Assembly (NCBI GenBank): GCA_052326605.1
Contig: JBKQMB010000096.1
Coordinates: 1-64,000, forward strand
Length of the DNA stretch: 64,000 nt
Direction of reading: 5' to 3'
DNA from: Bog-756 sp052326605
GTDB lineage: Bacteria; Actinomycetota; Acidimicrobiia; Acidimicrobiales; RAAP-2
Each line of letters begins with the position of its first letter. Within the stretch, counting starts at the first letter, position 1. Positions 16,043-25,650 of this stretch are shown in pieces. The position numbers and the translations under genes are program-made. Under the pieces are notes generated by a model. The model saw only the letters and a list, made by a program, of their open reading frames with translations, searched no databases and was not told where the DNA came from.

Positions 16043-17478
16043 CCTCGGCCGCCGTCCCCGCTCGCCTCGATCGCCCGCCGGGCCGCGCCTTCAAAGCGGG
16101 CCAGCCGCTCGGCCGCCTCGTCTGCCGCCATCACCGGCTCGAAACGCTCCCTCGGGGGCAGTGGTGTTCCGTCGAGGCCGGTGCCCGGGGCGTCCCCGAG
16201 TCGGGCCAGCGCAGCGACACCCAAGGCCGTGGCGTCCGGCGAGCCGAAGACCTCGACAGGGATCTGCAGCAGATCGGCCTGATGCTGCATGAGTACCGTC
16301 GAGCGGGTCAGTCCTCCGTCTACCCGCAGGGCGAGGAGTGGCCGGCCGAGGTCGTCCGCCGCGGCGCGGGCCAGGAGCGCCACCTGGGCGGCGAGGCCCT
16401 CGATCATGGCCCGCACCAGGTGGGCCGGCTCGGTGTGGAGCCCGAGGCCCTCCACGGTACCGGTGGCAGCCGGCCGCCACCACGGTGCGCCGAGGCCGGC
16501 CAATGCCGGCACCAGCACCAGGCCCCCGGCATCGGGGACGCTGGAGGCCACCGCATCGAGATGCCCGGCCGAGTCGAGGACGCCCATCCGGGTCAGCCAC
16601 CCGACCGCCGCTCCCGCGGTGAAGCTCTGCCCGTCGAGGCAGTAGGCGACCGAGCCGGGCACCTGCCAGGCCACCGAGGCGGACAGCCCGTGCGAGCTGC
16701 GACGGGGCTCCGGGCCGGCGGTGACCAGGAGGAAGGCGCCGGTGCCGAAGGTGCACTTGCCCTCGCCGGGCAGCAGGCAGCGCTCCCCGACCAGTGCCGC
16801 CTGCTGGTCGACGGCGAGGCCGGTGATCGGCAGACTGCCGCCGAAGGCCGCGGTCTCCCCCACCGTCCCGGCGCAATCGACCACGTCGGGGAGCAGCGAC
16901 GGGTCGAGGTCGAACAGCCCGCAGGCCTCCGCCGACCAGTGACGGCCATCGAGGTCGAGCAGCAAGGAGCGCGACGCAGTGGTGGCGTCGGTGACGTTGA
17001 CACCGGCCAGCTGGTGGAGCAGCCAACTGTCCGAGGTCGTCACGATCCCTTCTCGGGTGCGCTCCTCGCGCAGCCAGGCCATCTTCGGCGCCGAGAAGTA
17101 CGGGTCGAGGGGAAGACCGGTCAGTGCCATCAACCGTTCCGCATGGGGGGCGAGGCGACCCGCCACGCCGGTCGCCCGGCGGTCCTGCCACGAGATCGCC
17201 GTCGTCAATGGTCTTCCGGTCGTCGGGTCCCAGGCGAGCACAGTCTCTCCCTGGTTGGCCAGCCCGACCGCTCCGACAGAGGCGCCGGACGCCTCGAGCG
17301 CCACCCGGCCCGCCGCCACGACCGAGGCCAGCAGCTCCGCCGGGTCCTGCTCGACGGCTCCCCCGGCCAGGGCGGCCGGGTGCACCGGGCGCACGGCACT
17401 CCCGAGGACGTCGCCTGCATCGCTCACGACGAGCGCCTTGGTGGCCGAGGTCCCCTGGTCGATGGCCAGGACGTTCAT
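16039..17478 (-). CDS. FGGY-family kinase (glycerol kinase-like)
   Basis: A 479-residue sugar/polyol kinase. The N-terminal phosphate-binding loop AIDQGTSATKALV is at 5-17 and the conserved ISWQDRR segment near 90, as in glycerol kinase; the C-terminal ATPase part carries ALRVDGGLTRS. It would phosphorylate glycerol or a related polyol for the dehydrogenase downstream. First gene of a three-gene operon (kinase, FAD dehydrogenase, FAD oxidoreductase) joined by two 4-bp overlaps. Glycerol is the likeliest substrate given the lipid genes beside it, but xylulose-type relatives cannot be excluded. Confidence 0.88.
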   Translation of the reverse strand: MNVLAIDQGTSATKALVVSDAGDVLGSAVRPVHPAALAGGAVEQDPAELLASVVAAGRVALEASGASVGAVGLANQGETVLAWDPTTGRPLTTAISWQDRRATGVAGRLAPHAERLMALTGLPLDPYFSAPKMAWLREERTREGIVTTSDSWLLHQLAGVNVTDATTASRSLLLDLDGRHWSAEACGLFDLDPSLLPDVVDCAGTVGETAAFGGSLPITGLAVDQQAALVGERCLLPGEGKCTFGTGAFLLVTAGPEPRRSSHGLSASVAWQVPGSVAYCLDGQSFTAGAAVGWLTRMGVLDSAGHLDAVASSVPDAGGLVLVPALAGLGAPWWRPAATGTVEGLGLHTEPAHLVRAMIEGLAAQVALLARAAADDLGRPLLALRVDGGLTRSTVLMQHQADLLQIPVEVFGSPDATALGVAALARLGDAPGTGLDGTPLPPRERFEPVMAADEAAERLARFEGAARRAIEASGDGGRG

Positions 17479-17603
17479 GGCATCAGCCGGCCTGCAGCGA
17501 ACATCCGACCATGGCCCATGATGGCATGCACGGGGCTCCGTCGACCGACTCGGTCACCGCTTGGGCTCCCGGCATGACCATCGTCGCCGGCTCCCCGCCC
17601 GGG

Positions 17604-19055
17604 TCAGGCCGACGCGACCCCGTCGAGCTCCGGCCAGCGTCCCCGCCGCTGGGATCCCAGGAGCAGCTGGGTGTAGGGGCCGCCGAGGTGGGTCGACCGC
17701 CAGGTCAGCATCGACTGGGCCAGGGGGAGCACCACCGAGGGATCGGTCGTCGTGGTGTGCCAGTAGGGGTCCGCGGCCAGGTCGAAGCAGAGCCAGCTGC
17801 CGTCGGCGAACTGCACATAGGCGTGGGAGCCGTTGCGCTCCACCGCCAGGTTGTACCGCTCGAGGCTGCGGTCGACTGCCCCGCCCTGCCGGTGGGGCCC
17901 GATGAACATGTCGCGCCAGTCCCATTCGTAGTGGGCCGCCGTCCGCCACCGCTCCGGGTCCTCCCCCCGGAGGAACGGAAGGAGCGACCCACCGTCACAC
18001 TGGACGGGCACGTCCTCGCCTAGCACCTCGGCCAGGGTGGGGAGCAGGTCGATGCCCTCGGTGAACCGGTCGACGATCCGGCCGAACCCCTCGGGGTGGC
18101 CGGGGTGGCGAACGATCGAGAGCACCCGGTAGCTCTGTTCGAAGTACCCGAGCTTCTGGATGAGGCCGTGGTCGCCGAGCTGCTCGCCATGGTCGGCGGT
18201 GACCACGATGACCGTCTCGTCGTACCGCCCGGACTCCTCCAGGAACTCGATGATCCGTCCCATCTGTTCGTCGACCGCGGAGACCATGCCGAAATACTGA
18301 GCCTGGAGCCGGGCCATCCCCCCCGGGTCGGTCGGTGCGGTACAGACCCGCAGAGAGAGCGCGGACCGGTGCAGCGGATGGAGCACCTCCCCGAGCGGGA
18401 TCGGCGCAGGCATGTCCTCCGGCCGGTACCTGTGGGACCAGTGTCCGGGTGCCGCATACGGCGGGTGGGGCCGCAGGTAGCTGGCGTGGGCGAACCACGG
18501 CTCGTCCCTGCGGGCCACCCACTCGAGGAGTCGGTCGGTCATGAAGGCGGAGATGCCGTGCTCGGAGGGGCGGTCCGGCTCGGAGGCGAGCGCCGGCCCG
18601 GGGGTCAGGGTGTCGTACCCGAGAGATTCGAGACGCTCCAGCCACGCGATGACGCGGCCGTCGAGGGGGAGCACCGGGTCGAAGCCGGGGAGGATCCCCT
18701 CGTAGGTGTCGAGCCACGGGTCGGCCGGTCCTTCTGCCACCGTGGGGTCGATCCCCTGATCGGTGTAGCCGAAGAGCGCCGGCTCGAACCCCGCACGGCG
18801 CCCGAGCCTGGCGATGTTGTCGAACCGTGACTCGAGCGGCGACCCGTTGGCCACGACCCGGTGGTTCATCTGGTACATCCCCGTGTACAGGGACGCGCGA
18901 CCGGGAGCGCAGGGCGCGGCCTGGCTGAATTGGGAGGCGAAGCGGACACCTTCGCGACAGAGCCGGTCGAGGTGCGGGGTATGGACCACCGGATGGCCGG
19001 CCGCCGACAGGCAGTCGGCCCTGAACTGGTCCAGGGTCACGAAGAGCACGTTCAC
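17604..19055 (-). CDS. Sulfatase (formylglycine type)
   Basis: A 483-residue alkaline-phosphatase-superfamily sulfatase. The formylglycine site C-x-P-x-R is present as CAPGR at 49-53, followed by ASLYTG; the metal-binding aspartate is D9 in VTLDQFR, and VTADHGEQLGDHG carries the second metal site. The GTG at 19055 is chosen because it places VNVLFVTLDQ at the N-terminus with GAGTGAGGG upstream; the frame remains open to 19166. No signal peptide, so it probably acts in the cytoplasm. No maturase gene is in the window. It could also be a phosphonate monoester hydrolase relative. Confidence 0.9.
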   Translation of the reverse strand: MNVLFVTLDQFRADCLSAAGHPVVHTPHLDRLCREGVRFASQFSQAAPCAPGRASLYTGMYQMNHRVVANGSPLESRFDNIARLGRRAGFEPALFGYTDQGIDPTVAEGPADPWLDTYEGILPGFDPVLPLDGRVIAWLERLESLGYDTLTPGPALASEPDRPSEHGISAFMTDRLLEWVARRDEPWFAHASYLRPHPPYAAPGHWSHRYRPEDMPAPIPLGEVLHPLHRSALSLRVCTAPTDPGGMARLQAQYFGMVSAVDEQMGRIIEFLEESGRYDETVIVVTADHGEQLGDHGLIQKLGYFEQSYRVLSIVRHPGHPEGFGRIVDRFTEGIDLLPTLAEVLGEDVPVQCDGGSLLPFLRGEDPERWRTAAHYEWDWRDMFIGPHRQGGAVDRSLERYNLAVERNGSHAYVQFADGSWLCFDLAADPYWHTTTTDPSVVLPLAQSMLTWRSTHLGGPYTQLLLGSQRRGRWPELDGVASA

Positions 19056-19197
19056 GGCCCTCACTCTTGCAGCCCGGATGGCCAGTGGCCACCGGGCCGT
19101 GCCGGGACCGGCCCGCGTCGCCGGCCACCGTTCCGGTGGGCGTCGCCGACCTCCTTCCGAGGTCACTTCCAGCCAGAGGCGCCGTATGCGTGTGGGA

Positions 19198-19587
19198 TCA
19201 CGGCCCGGGGGCGAGTGTCAGCTCGGCCAGGCTTGGCGCGGCCACGACGAGCACGCCACACTCTTCGCTGAGTCGGCGCCGGAGATCGGGGCCGATCGGG
19301 CGCCCTCTGTCCACCTTTCGTCTTGCTCGTCCACTCGGCCCGAAGTGAGCGTGGCCCCGAGACGTGGCTCCAGGGTCGAATCGGGTTCTGTGGGAGATGG
19401 TGCGGAACCCGGCACCGGACAGGGCCCGGGCCCATTCCTGAGGAACGGCGTAAGGGGTCATCGTCAACAGCTCGTTCGTGGATCCGATGCCAACGACCCG
19501 ACGACTCACCAGGTCTGGAGATTGAAGAGTGACTCGTCCATGGCACCCAGGACGGAACTTCAACTTCAGAAATTCTAGATATTCCAT
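19198..19587 (-). pseudogene. RES-domain protein, C-terminal fragment
   Basis: A 129-residue frame whose middle resembles the end of RES-domain proteins: VTLQSPDLVSRR, then WARALSGAGFRTISHRTR and FDPG..AHFGPSG. RES toxins of the Xre/RES (MbcA-MbcT) type degrade NAD+. The N-terminal half, with the catalytic Arg and Tyr, is absent, and no Xre/MbcA antitoxin precedes it; 128 bp of gene-free sequence and a permease follow upstream. Most likely a decayed toxin remnant. The match is by eye and the short length lowers certainty. Confidence 0.5.
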
Positions 19588-19715
19588 TTTCCCAGACTTG
19601 TGAGTCTTGGAGAGTGCCACCGACCACCAGCGGTGCGTTGGCCACGCTCGTCGCGAGGTTCTCGGCCGCCTGTCCACAGTGGCCTCGCTCAGGTTGCCCG
19701 TCCACCGCCACCGGC

Positions 19716-21197
19716 TCAAGTCCCCGAGAACGCCGTCCCCTCGCCCGTTCCGGTCCGAGGGTGGCGGTGCACGACAATGCAGGCGATCACGGCGGCCACG
19801 GCCACGATCGCCAGTGCGATGAACGGGAACTCGCTGTAGGGCGCCGGCTGCCCGGGCTTGCAAAGCTCGACATACGGGACGATGAGGGTGAGGGACCCCA
19901 GCACCGGGATTGCAACGTGGCGGAGAAGCGAGAACGATTCGCGGTGGCGGCGCCACATGAAGAAGGGGAGGGAGACCGTCGTCAGGAAGTAGACGAAGAG
20001 GATCACGATCGTACCCATGGTCGAGCACTCGGCGTAGAGGCCGACGGGGTTCATTGATCCCGTGTCTCCGCTGATGAGGTGGGACATCCACCAGACCCCG
20101 ATGATCCCGAGTCCCACGGCCGCCATGACCAAGAGCGCATTCACCGGTGTGTCGGCCCGTGGGCGCAGGCGACCGAGCCATGCCGGGAGGAGCCCGGTTC
20201 GACCGCCGTCGAAGAGCATGCGCGCTTGCGAGTTCGTGCCGGCGACCAGGGTGGCGAGCACGGAGACGATGCCGGCGACCCAGGCCAGAACGGCCGCTCC
20301 GCCCAGATAGTGGTCGGCCACGGTGAGGAACGGTATGGAGGATCGCCCGATGGAAGAGACGTCGTAGTTGAATCCGGTGACGGTCGCGTAGGCGAAGAAG
20401 ACGAATAGTGCGCCGCCGATCGCGACCGAGATATAGAGGGCTCTCGGAACGGTGCGCCTCGGATTGCGGCACTCTTCGGCGAGTGCTGGACCGTTCTCCC
20501 ACCCGATGAACATGTAGAGGGCCAATGGGAAGCCCGCGGACAGGCCGGCCAGGCCGCCTGTGAGGTGCGCCCAGGAGAACGGTGCTCCCGAGAGATGGCC
20601 ACGCTGGTCGACGAGGACAATGACGCAGACCATGACCATGATCGCGACCTGCACCAAGACGGCCACGCCTACTGCGGTGGTCGAAAGCTTGACGCCGCGT
20701 ACTGTCAGCCAGATGGCGCCGACGGTCAGCACGAGGGTCAGTGGTCCCCAGGCGAGGTGCCACGACGTGTAGTGGGCGATGGTCATTGCCACCATCCCGC
20801 CCGACATGGTGAACACCGCCGCCATGGCGACGGTGTAGCCGACGGTGACCAGCAGGGCTGTAGCGACACCGGCCCTTGCTCCCAGTGCGGTTTCTACGTA
20901 GGTGATGAAGCTCCCCGCCGAAGGCTCTGCCTTGGTGAACTCGGCCACCGTGAAGGCGAGGAGGACAACGGCCACGCCTGCGGCGAGGATCGTCAGTGGG
21001 GCGGCGACGCCGGCGGTCACGGCGATCACTCCGAATGCGAAGTAGAAGTCGATCCCCGGCCCGATGTTGGCGACCGTCGAGGCCGTCACGTCCACGGTGC
21101 CGAGCTGGCCGGATTTGAGGTGGTCCCCGCTCTGGCTCACCACGTGCGCTCCGGCCGGCTGCTGCTTGTCACTGGCTTCCTCGGAACTGGAGGTCAT
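19716..21197 (-). CDS. APC-family amino acid permease
   Basis: A 493-residue integral membrane protein with about 12 hydrophobic segments and the APC-type first helix (TASTVANIGPGIDFYFAFG). It should import an amino acid or polyamine by proton symport; the substrate is not readable. ATG 21197 is preferred, giving MTSSSEE and a short hydrophilic N-terminus; an in-frame start at 21314 adds a Pro-rich stretch unlike the family. No strong ribosome site is visible. It stands alone at the left side of the accessory region. Confidence 0.88.
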   Translation of the reverse strand: MTSSSEEASDKQQPAGAHVVSQSGDHLKSGQLGTVDVTASTVANIGPGIDFYFAFGVIAVTAGVAAPLTILAAGVAVVLLAFTVAEFTKAEPSAGSFITYVETALGARAGVATALLVTVGYTVAMAAVFTMSGGMVAMTIAHYTSWHLAWGPLTLVLTVGAIWLTVRGVKLSTTAVGVAVLVQVAIMVMVCVIVLVDQRGHLSGAPFSWAHLTGGLAGLSAGFPLALYMFIGWENGPALAEECRNPRRTVPRALYISVAIGGALFVFFAYATVTGFNYDVSSIGRSSIPFLTVADHYLGGAAVLAWVAGIVSVLATLVAGTNSQARMLFDGGRTGLLPAWLGRLRPRADTPVNALLVMAAVGLGIIGVWWMSHLISGDTGSMNPVGLYAECSTMGTIVILFVYFLTTVSLPFFMWRRHRESFSLLRHVAIPVLGSLTLIVPYVELCKPGQPAPYSEFPFIALAIVAVAAVIACIVVHRHPRTGTGEGTAFSGT

Positions 21198-21598
21198 TGT
21201 CCGTGGTGGGGTCCGCGTCGGGGGCTCTGGGGTTGGGGAGCTCGGAGAGTTCCCGATCGCAACACCATAGAATCCCTCGGCGTCGAGGGCGCGCCCCCTG
21301 GCCTGTCGAGCCATTCCCCGGTGTTGCGCAGTGGCTGAGTGGATGAGTGGATGAGTGGATGAGTGGAAATCCCGGCCTCCGGGCCGCTGGGGTCAGAAAC
21401 CGCGACTTCCGACAACGCATCGGCGTCAATTCCGTGAACGCCCCCTGGGGCTGGTGTAGCGGCCAGTGGCTAGGTTCTGATCGTGAGCTCTCCCTTCTCA
21501 ACCAGCGCCTCGGTAGCCGCGGGCGCTCCAGTCAGAGCTGAAGGGCACCAATACAACGATCAGGCCTCTGGACTGCCACTGCGCGTCACCGTTCGGCC
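21198..21598. other. Gene-free stretch before transposase remnant
   Basis: No supported gene. It holds the probable promoter region of the permease and the 8-bp tandem repeat at 21337. The sequence is visibly less GC-rich than the genes to the left. Confidence 0.5.
21337..21367. repeat. Tandem repeat, GAGTGGAT x 3.9
   Basis: Four consecutive units of GAGTGGAT (the last lacking its final base), 140 bp upstream of the permease start and about 250 bp before the transposase remnant. Confidence 0.9.
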
Positions 21599-21635
21599 AT
21601 GATCCGCCGTGGCCTTCTCCTAGTTCTACGTCGGC

Positions 21636-22690
21636 TTGTGTCGCATCCTCGGCCTTGTTGTGTCGTGTCGGCGAGGCCAGTCGGACAAAGACATGGAGAT
21701 CATGGTGCTCCGACATCAGGTTCGTATTCTCGAACGCCAACTCCACAGGCACGTGCGGTATCGACCAGCAGATCGGGCGATCCTCGCGGCACTCAGCCGC
21801 CTGCTCCCAAGGGCACGTTGGCGATCCTTCCTGGTAACTCCCGGGACGCCGCTGCGGTGGCATCGGGAATCAGCCAGGGGCAAGTGGCGGCGATGGAGAG
21901 CACAGGGAGGCACAGGGAGGCACCGGCCGACCGCCGATTCCAGCCCCAATGGTCGGACTCATCATTCGTCTGGGTCGAGAGAACCGGCCCTGGGGATGTG
22001 TCCGCATCCAGGGCGAGTTGCGAAAGCTCGGGATCCGCGTTTCCCAGCTCCATTCGTAGGATCCTGCGCAGAAATGGTCTCGGACCGGTGCCACGAGGTG
22101 GACCTACGTGGCCGGAGTTCCTTCGCTCCCAGGCACAGAGCGTGCTGGCAACAGACTTCTTCACGGTGGATACCGTCTGGCTGAAGCAGCTCTATGTGCT
22201 CTTCATGATCGAACTCTCGACGCGACAGGTGCACATCCTGGGTGTGACTGACCATCGGACCGGAGCGTTCGTCACGCAGGTGGCCCGCAATCTGGTCGGT
22301 GATCTCGCGGACAGCGGTCGGTCGATCAAGTTCCTGATCCGGGATCGGGACACCAAGTTCACGACCAGCTTCGACGAGGTGTTTCGCTCCGAGGGCATCC
22401 GGGTGATCGAGACGCCAGTCCGATCGCCCCGGGCCAATGCCTACGCAGAGCGCTGGGTGAGGACCGTGCGCACCGAATGCCTCGACTGGCTGCTCATTCT
22501 GGGCCACGGTCACCTCGAGCGGGTACTTCGCCAGTACGTCTGCCATTACAATCGACAGCGCCCGCACCGTGGAATCGATCTTGCAGTGCCCGCCGGTGAG
22601 GTCGGCTGCACTCCCCCGACGCTCCATCGCGTCGACCGTCACGACGTGCTTGGTGGCCTCATCCATGAGTATTGCCCGGTTGCGGCATAA
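21636..22690 (+). pseudogene. Integrase-core (DDE) transposase, frameshifted
   Basis: One transposase is split over three frames. The N-terminal part (LRHQVRILERQLHRHVRYRP to LVTPGTPLRWHRE) lies in the frame of 21636. The next part (LIIRLGRENRPWGCVRIQGE, from about 21955) is in another frame and ends at a stop near 22058. The catalytic core from about 22050 (SIRRILRRNGLGPVPRG to 22690) is in the third. The core keeps all three acidic residues: ATDFF, IRDRDTKF and NAYAERW. Two or more frameshifts mean it cannot be made intact. It belongs to the rve/IS3-IS481-like group. Terminal inverted repeats were not identified. Confidence 0.8.
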
Positions 22691-23025
22691 CCGCACCGTC
22701 GACACCGGATCAGCCTCAGAGGAACGGCGGCCTCGTCTCCTCGACAGAATCCAGTCGGGCGCATGGATCGCGTCACCGCTCCGAAGCTTCCCTTCGACAT
22801 CCCGAAGGGGGAGCAATCGTTCGCCCCCGGCAAGGGTAGGTGCTGTGCCCGGGTTCGGCCGCAATCGCAACGTGGCAGCGGCGAGAAAGGGTTTCAGGCC
22901 GGGACCGAGCGGCGCGATCGAGGTTTTGGTGCCCTGCAGGGATGGAGTAGACAGGAACCTCGGGGCCCAGTGGTGGATTACTCGAACGTTGGGCTGCGGG
23001 ATAACGCGAACGTCGACATTCCGAA
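22691..23025. other. Gene-free stretch after transposase remnant
   Basis: No gene or RNA recognised. It may contain the right end of the insertion element; I found no inverted repeat by eye. Confidence 0.4.
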
Positions 23026-24081
23026 TCAAAAGGAGACGGCTATCGGTCCTGCGGTCACCAAGGACAGCGTGCGGGACGGCCCGGCGGAGAGGTCGATTTC
23101 GCCAAGGGTCACGCGCCGCTGGGAGGCGTCGTCGTATGTGCGCACCGTATACGCCGGCGAGTCGTTGAGTTCGGAGACCGAGCTGAAGGCCGTATAGTCA
23201 CCGAGCCCGGCCGCCTCTTCAGCCGTGAGCCCTTCGGGAACCGCATCACGGATCACGCCCTTGGTGATGTCGAAGCTGCTGAGGAGATGCATGACGGTGC
23301 AGACGCCGGCCGCCGCGGTGGCGGGCGTCCGAGCCGAAGCCGCGAACGCCACCGCCCGCACGAAGCGCGACGGTGGGGTGAAGTCGCCCGGCAGCCCGAG
23401 CATGCCCGTGCCCTGACCCAGCGGCGAGATCGCCTCGCCGTCGAGCGACAGTGCCGGCACGTCCATTGCCGTCTGGTTCACGTAGTTGCGGAGATTGGTC
23501 AGGTGCCAGTCGAACGGTGGGCTGTTGGTGGCTACACCGATGGGGTTGTCGTGGACGTGTCGCGCACCGCCAACCCACTCCACCACTGCGGCAGCACCGC
23601 TACGGTCATGGAGGATGAGGTGCAGCGGCGGGACGCCGATGACTGGGATCGGTGCCGGCCACACCACGACGGACTCGACAGCGGAGACGGCTTCGGGAAC
23701 CGAGGCGCAGGTGGCAAGGATGTATGACGCCACGTCGAGGGGAGCGAGCAGGCGGTCGTTCGGGATGTCCTCGGGACTCTCGTACTCGGCGAATCCCGGA
23801 AGGTACAGAAGGCCGGCGTAGAGCCCCGCCTCGTTGACGCCATCCGGAACGCCGGACTCCGCCGGAACGGTCTGTCCGAACGACGTGGTTTGTCCATTGC
23901 CGATGCCCACGTAGCCGTGGGACCCCACCCACGCCAGTCCCTCACCGTTTGGCGCCGTGCTCGCCTGCCTGACCCCTCGGGGCACGGCGCGCCACTCCCA
24001 GTTCACCGGGAGGGCGTACTCCATGGTGCGGCCGATCAGCACGGTGCCGTCCGAGGCCTTTACCCGCAAGGTGGTGCACAT
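23026..24081 (-). CDS. Linear amide C-N hydrolase (choloylglycine/penicillin V acylase family)
   Basis: A 351-residue N-terminal nucleophile hydrolase. The start MCTT gives Cys2, which becomes the catalytic N-terminal nucleophile after Met removal; GRTMEYALP supplies the conserved Arg/Asp-region contacts, and GVPDGVNEAGL and ATNSPPFDWHL are family segments. No signal peptide. Such enzymes hydrolyse conjugated bile salts, penicillin V or acyl-homoserine lactones; the substrate is open. GAAGGG upstream supports ATG 24081, although the frame is open to 24555. It lies beside a broken transposase and may have been acquired. Confidence 0.88.
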   Translation of the reverse strand: MCTTLRVKASDGTVLIGRTMEYALPVNWEWRAVPRGVRQASTAPNGEGLAWVGSHGYVGIGNGQTTSFGQTVPAESGVPDGVNEAGLYAGLLYLPGFAEYESPEDIPNDRLLAPLDVASYILATCASVPEAVSAVESVVVWPAPIPVIGVPPLHLILHDRSGAAAVVEWVGGARHVHDNPIGVATNSPPFDWHLTNLRNYVNQTAMDVPALSLDGEAISPLGQGTGMLGLPGDFTPPSRFVRAVAFAASARTPATAAAGVCTVMHLLSSFDITKGVIRDAVPEGLTAEEAAGLGDYTAFSSVSELNDSPAYTVRTYDDASQRRVTLGEIDLSAGPSRTLSLVTAGPIAVSF

Positions 24082-25170
24082 GACGTATCCCTTCGTAGCA
24101 GATCTGTCGAAGCCGCGGGACCGACGAGCCTCTCGACCGAAATCCGGTTGCCGCTCAACCGCGCTCGGCACACATCCTCCCCTGGGGACTCGGGCCTCGT
24201 CGAGACCGCTGGTTGTGCTGCTGTTCGATCGCACAGGCTCAATAGCGAGGATTCCAGTCGAGGGCGCCTTGGGGCCCACCAGACAGAGCACAGCTCGGTA
24301 GCGCGCGAGAATCGTCACCCCGCTCGGTTCGCTGCCGTGCCGTGCATGCATCCTCTGCGGACACTGGGACACGGACCTGATGAATGAGCTGGTCAGTGCC
24401 GGATGCCGTTCCCCATAGGGGACGTCCGGCTGATCCGCCGACGCCAGGCGGCATATCGCTCTATCGAGACCGGATAGGTGCCGGCTTGCCGGCCATCCCG
24501 CTCGGCGCCCGGAACTAGTGGCTCGACACAAGTTCATTACCTGAAGTTCGCGCACCGTTTACCCAGCAGTGGTTGGCTACTCAGGTGACAGACGACCCGA
24601 CATTGGGAGGTCGCGAACCGGTCAGATCTGAAGACTGGGTCGTCGAGCGCGCCGACCATGGGACGTTGGGGCTGCATCTCCGGCTCATCGATATTGGTGC
24701 GTTGCCGCAAGCTGAATACCCGCTGTCCCTGGGTATCGCACCCACGCGCGCTGACGTCGCGCGTGCAATTGCTGATCACACACCGAGGCACGTTGCTTAC
24801 GACCTCGCCCGGAAAATTCCGGACGAATGGGTATCGCATCGACCACCTGGATCCTAGATCCGGGCTCGTAGCCTGCACCTGACCCTCGCAGACTCCCGTT
24901 TCAGGGGCACAGGTGTGATCTGGTCCGGTGACGCCAGCCTCAAGCCCGAGCGCCGATTCTCCGATGCCTCTCCGGCCGCCGGGTCTGTCGAGCAGCACCT
25001 TCCGCCAAGAGGTTGCTCCGGACCCATATCTGTTCTGATGCCGCCAGGTTTCGGGATCCCCTTGTGAAGACGGATCGCAACCTTTACAGGCCCGTAGGTC
25101 GTTGGCTCCCCGGGAGCAGGGCATCCGAGGCGCCCGAGACAACGTCGACAAAGCGCCAGCCTGACGTGCG
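24082..25170. other. Gene-poor stretch, 1.1 kb
   Basis: No convincing gene. The best frame, 24573-24857 on the plus strand (94 codons, TTG start), has no ribosome site and no recognisable motif. A/T content is visibly higher than in flanking core genes. Probably decayed accessory DNA. Confidence 0.45.
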
Positions 25171-25650
25171 CTAGGCAGAATCCGCCGCGAGCAGTTGCTC
25201 GGTCAGCAGTTCCAGCGCCTGGCGTGCGTAGCCACGCCACATCAAGGTGATCAGGGGCATGACGTATGCACCAAGACCCGTTGGGTGCAGGGTCCAGCGC
25301 CAGGTAATGAAGGTGCCTGTGCCCTGTGTTACGAACTCCCAGCGTCCGTCGATGCTGTCGACCAATGGCCGCATCGGGCCGGAGATGTCGCTCAGGAGAT
25401 AGCTGAACGAGTGCGGGGCATCGACTTCAGTTAATAGCTCGCGCATCGTTCCGCCGTCAGTGGTGACGACTGTGCGCGTCTGTCCGACCTGACCCCAGAC
25501 CCCGTCCTGTCCGCGGACCTCTTTGATTGGCGGCAGCAGGCCGTAGCGCCGGGAGAAGATCGCAGTTAGCGGCATCGGCAACGTCACGTCGAAGGCTTGC
25601 TGGAGTCCGATCGGGATCGCACGCGACTGCTCGACAGTGATCGTGGCCAT
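25171..25650 (-). CDS. SRPBCC-family protein
   Basis: A 159-residue protein resembling START/SRPBCC polyketide-cyclase-like domains: an N-terminal strand ITVEQSRAIPIGLQQAFDVT, a middle TMRELLTEVDAPHSFSYLL segment, and a C-terminal long helix ending in QALELLTEQLL. These bind hydrophobic ligands; some are enzymes. The ligand is unknown. It stands alone, with gene-free stretches on both sides. Confidence 0.75.
   Translation of the reverse strand: MATITVEQSRAIPIGLQQAFDVTLPMPLTAIFSRRYGLLPPIKEVRGQDGVWGQVGQTRTVVTTDGGTMRELLTEVDAPHSFSYLLSDISGPMRPLVDSIDGRWEFVTQGTGTFITWRWTLHPTGLGAYVMPLITLMWRGYARQALELLTEQLLAADSA

Noticed and set aside
21337..21367. CRISPR-like repeats
   Set aside because: Repeat units are 8 bp and adjacent with no spacers, and no cas genes exist in the window; no CRISPR array was seen anywhere.
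24573..24857. A 94-codon frame in the gene-poor stretch
   Set aside because: TTG start without a ribosome site, no recognisable motif and no operon context; left as part of a gene-free stretch.
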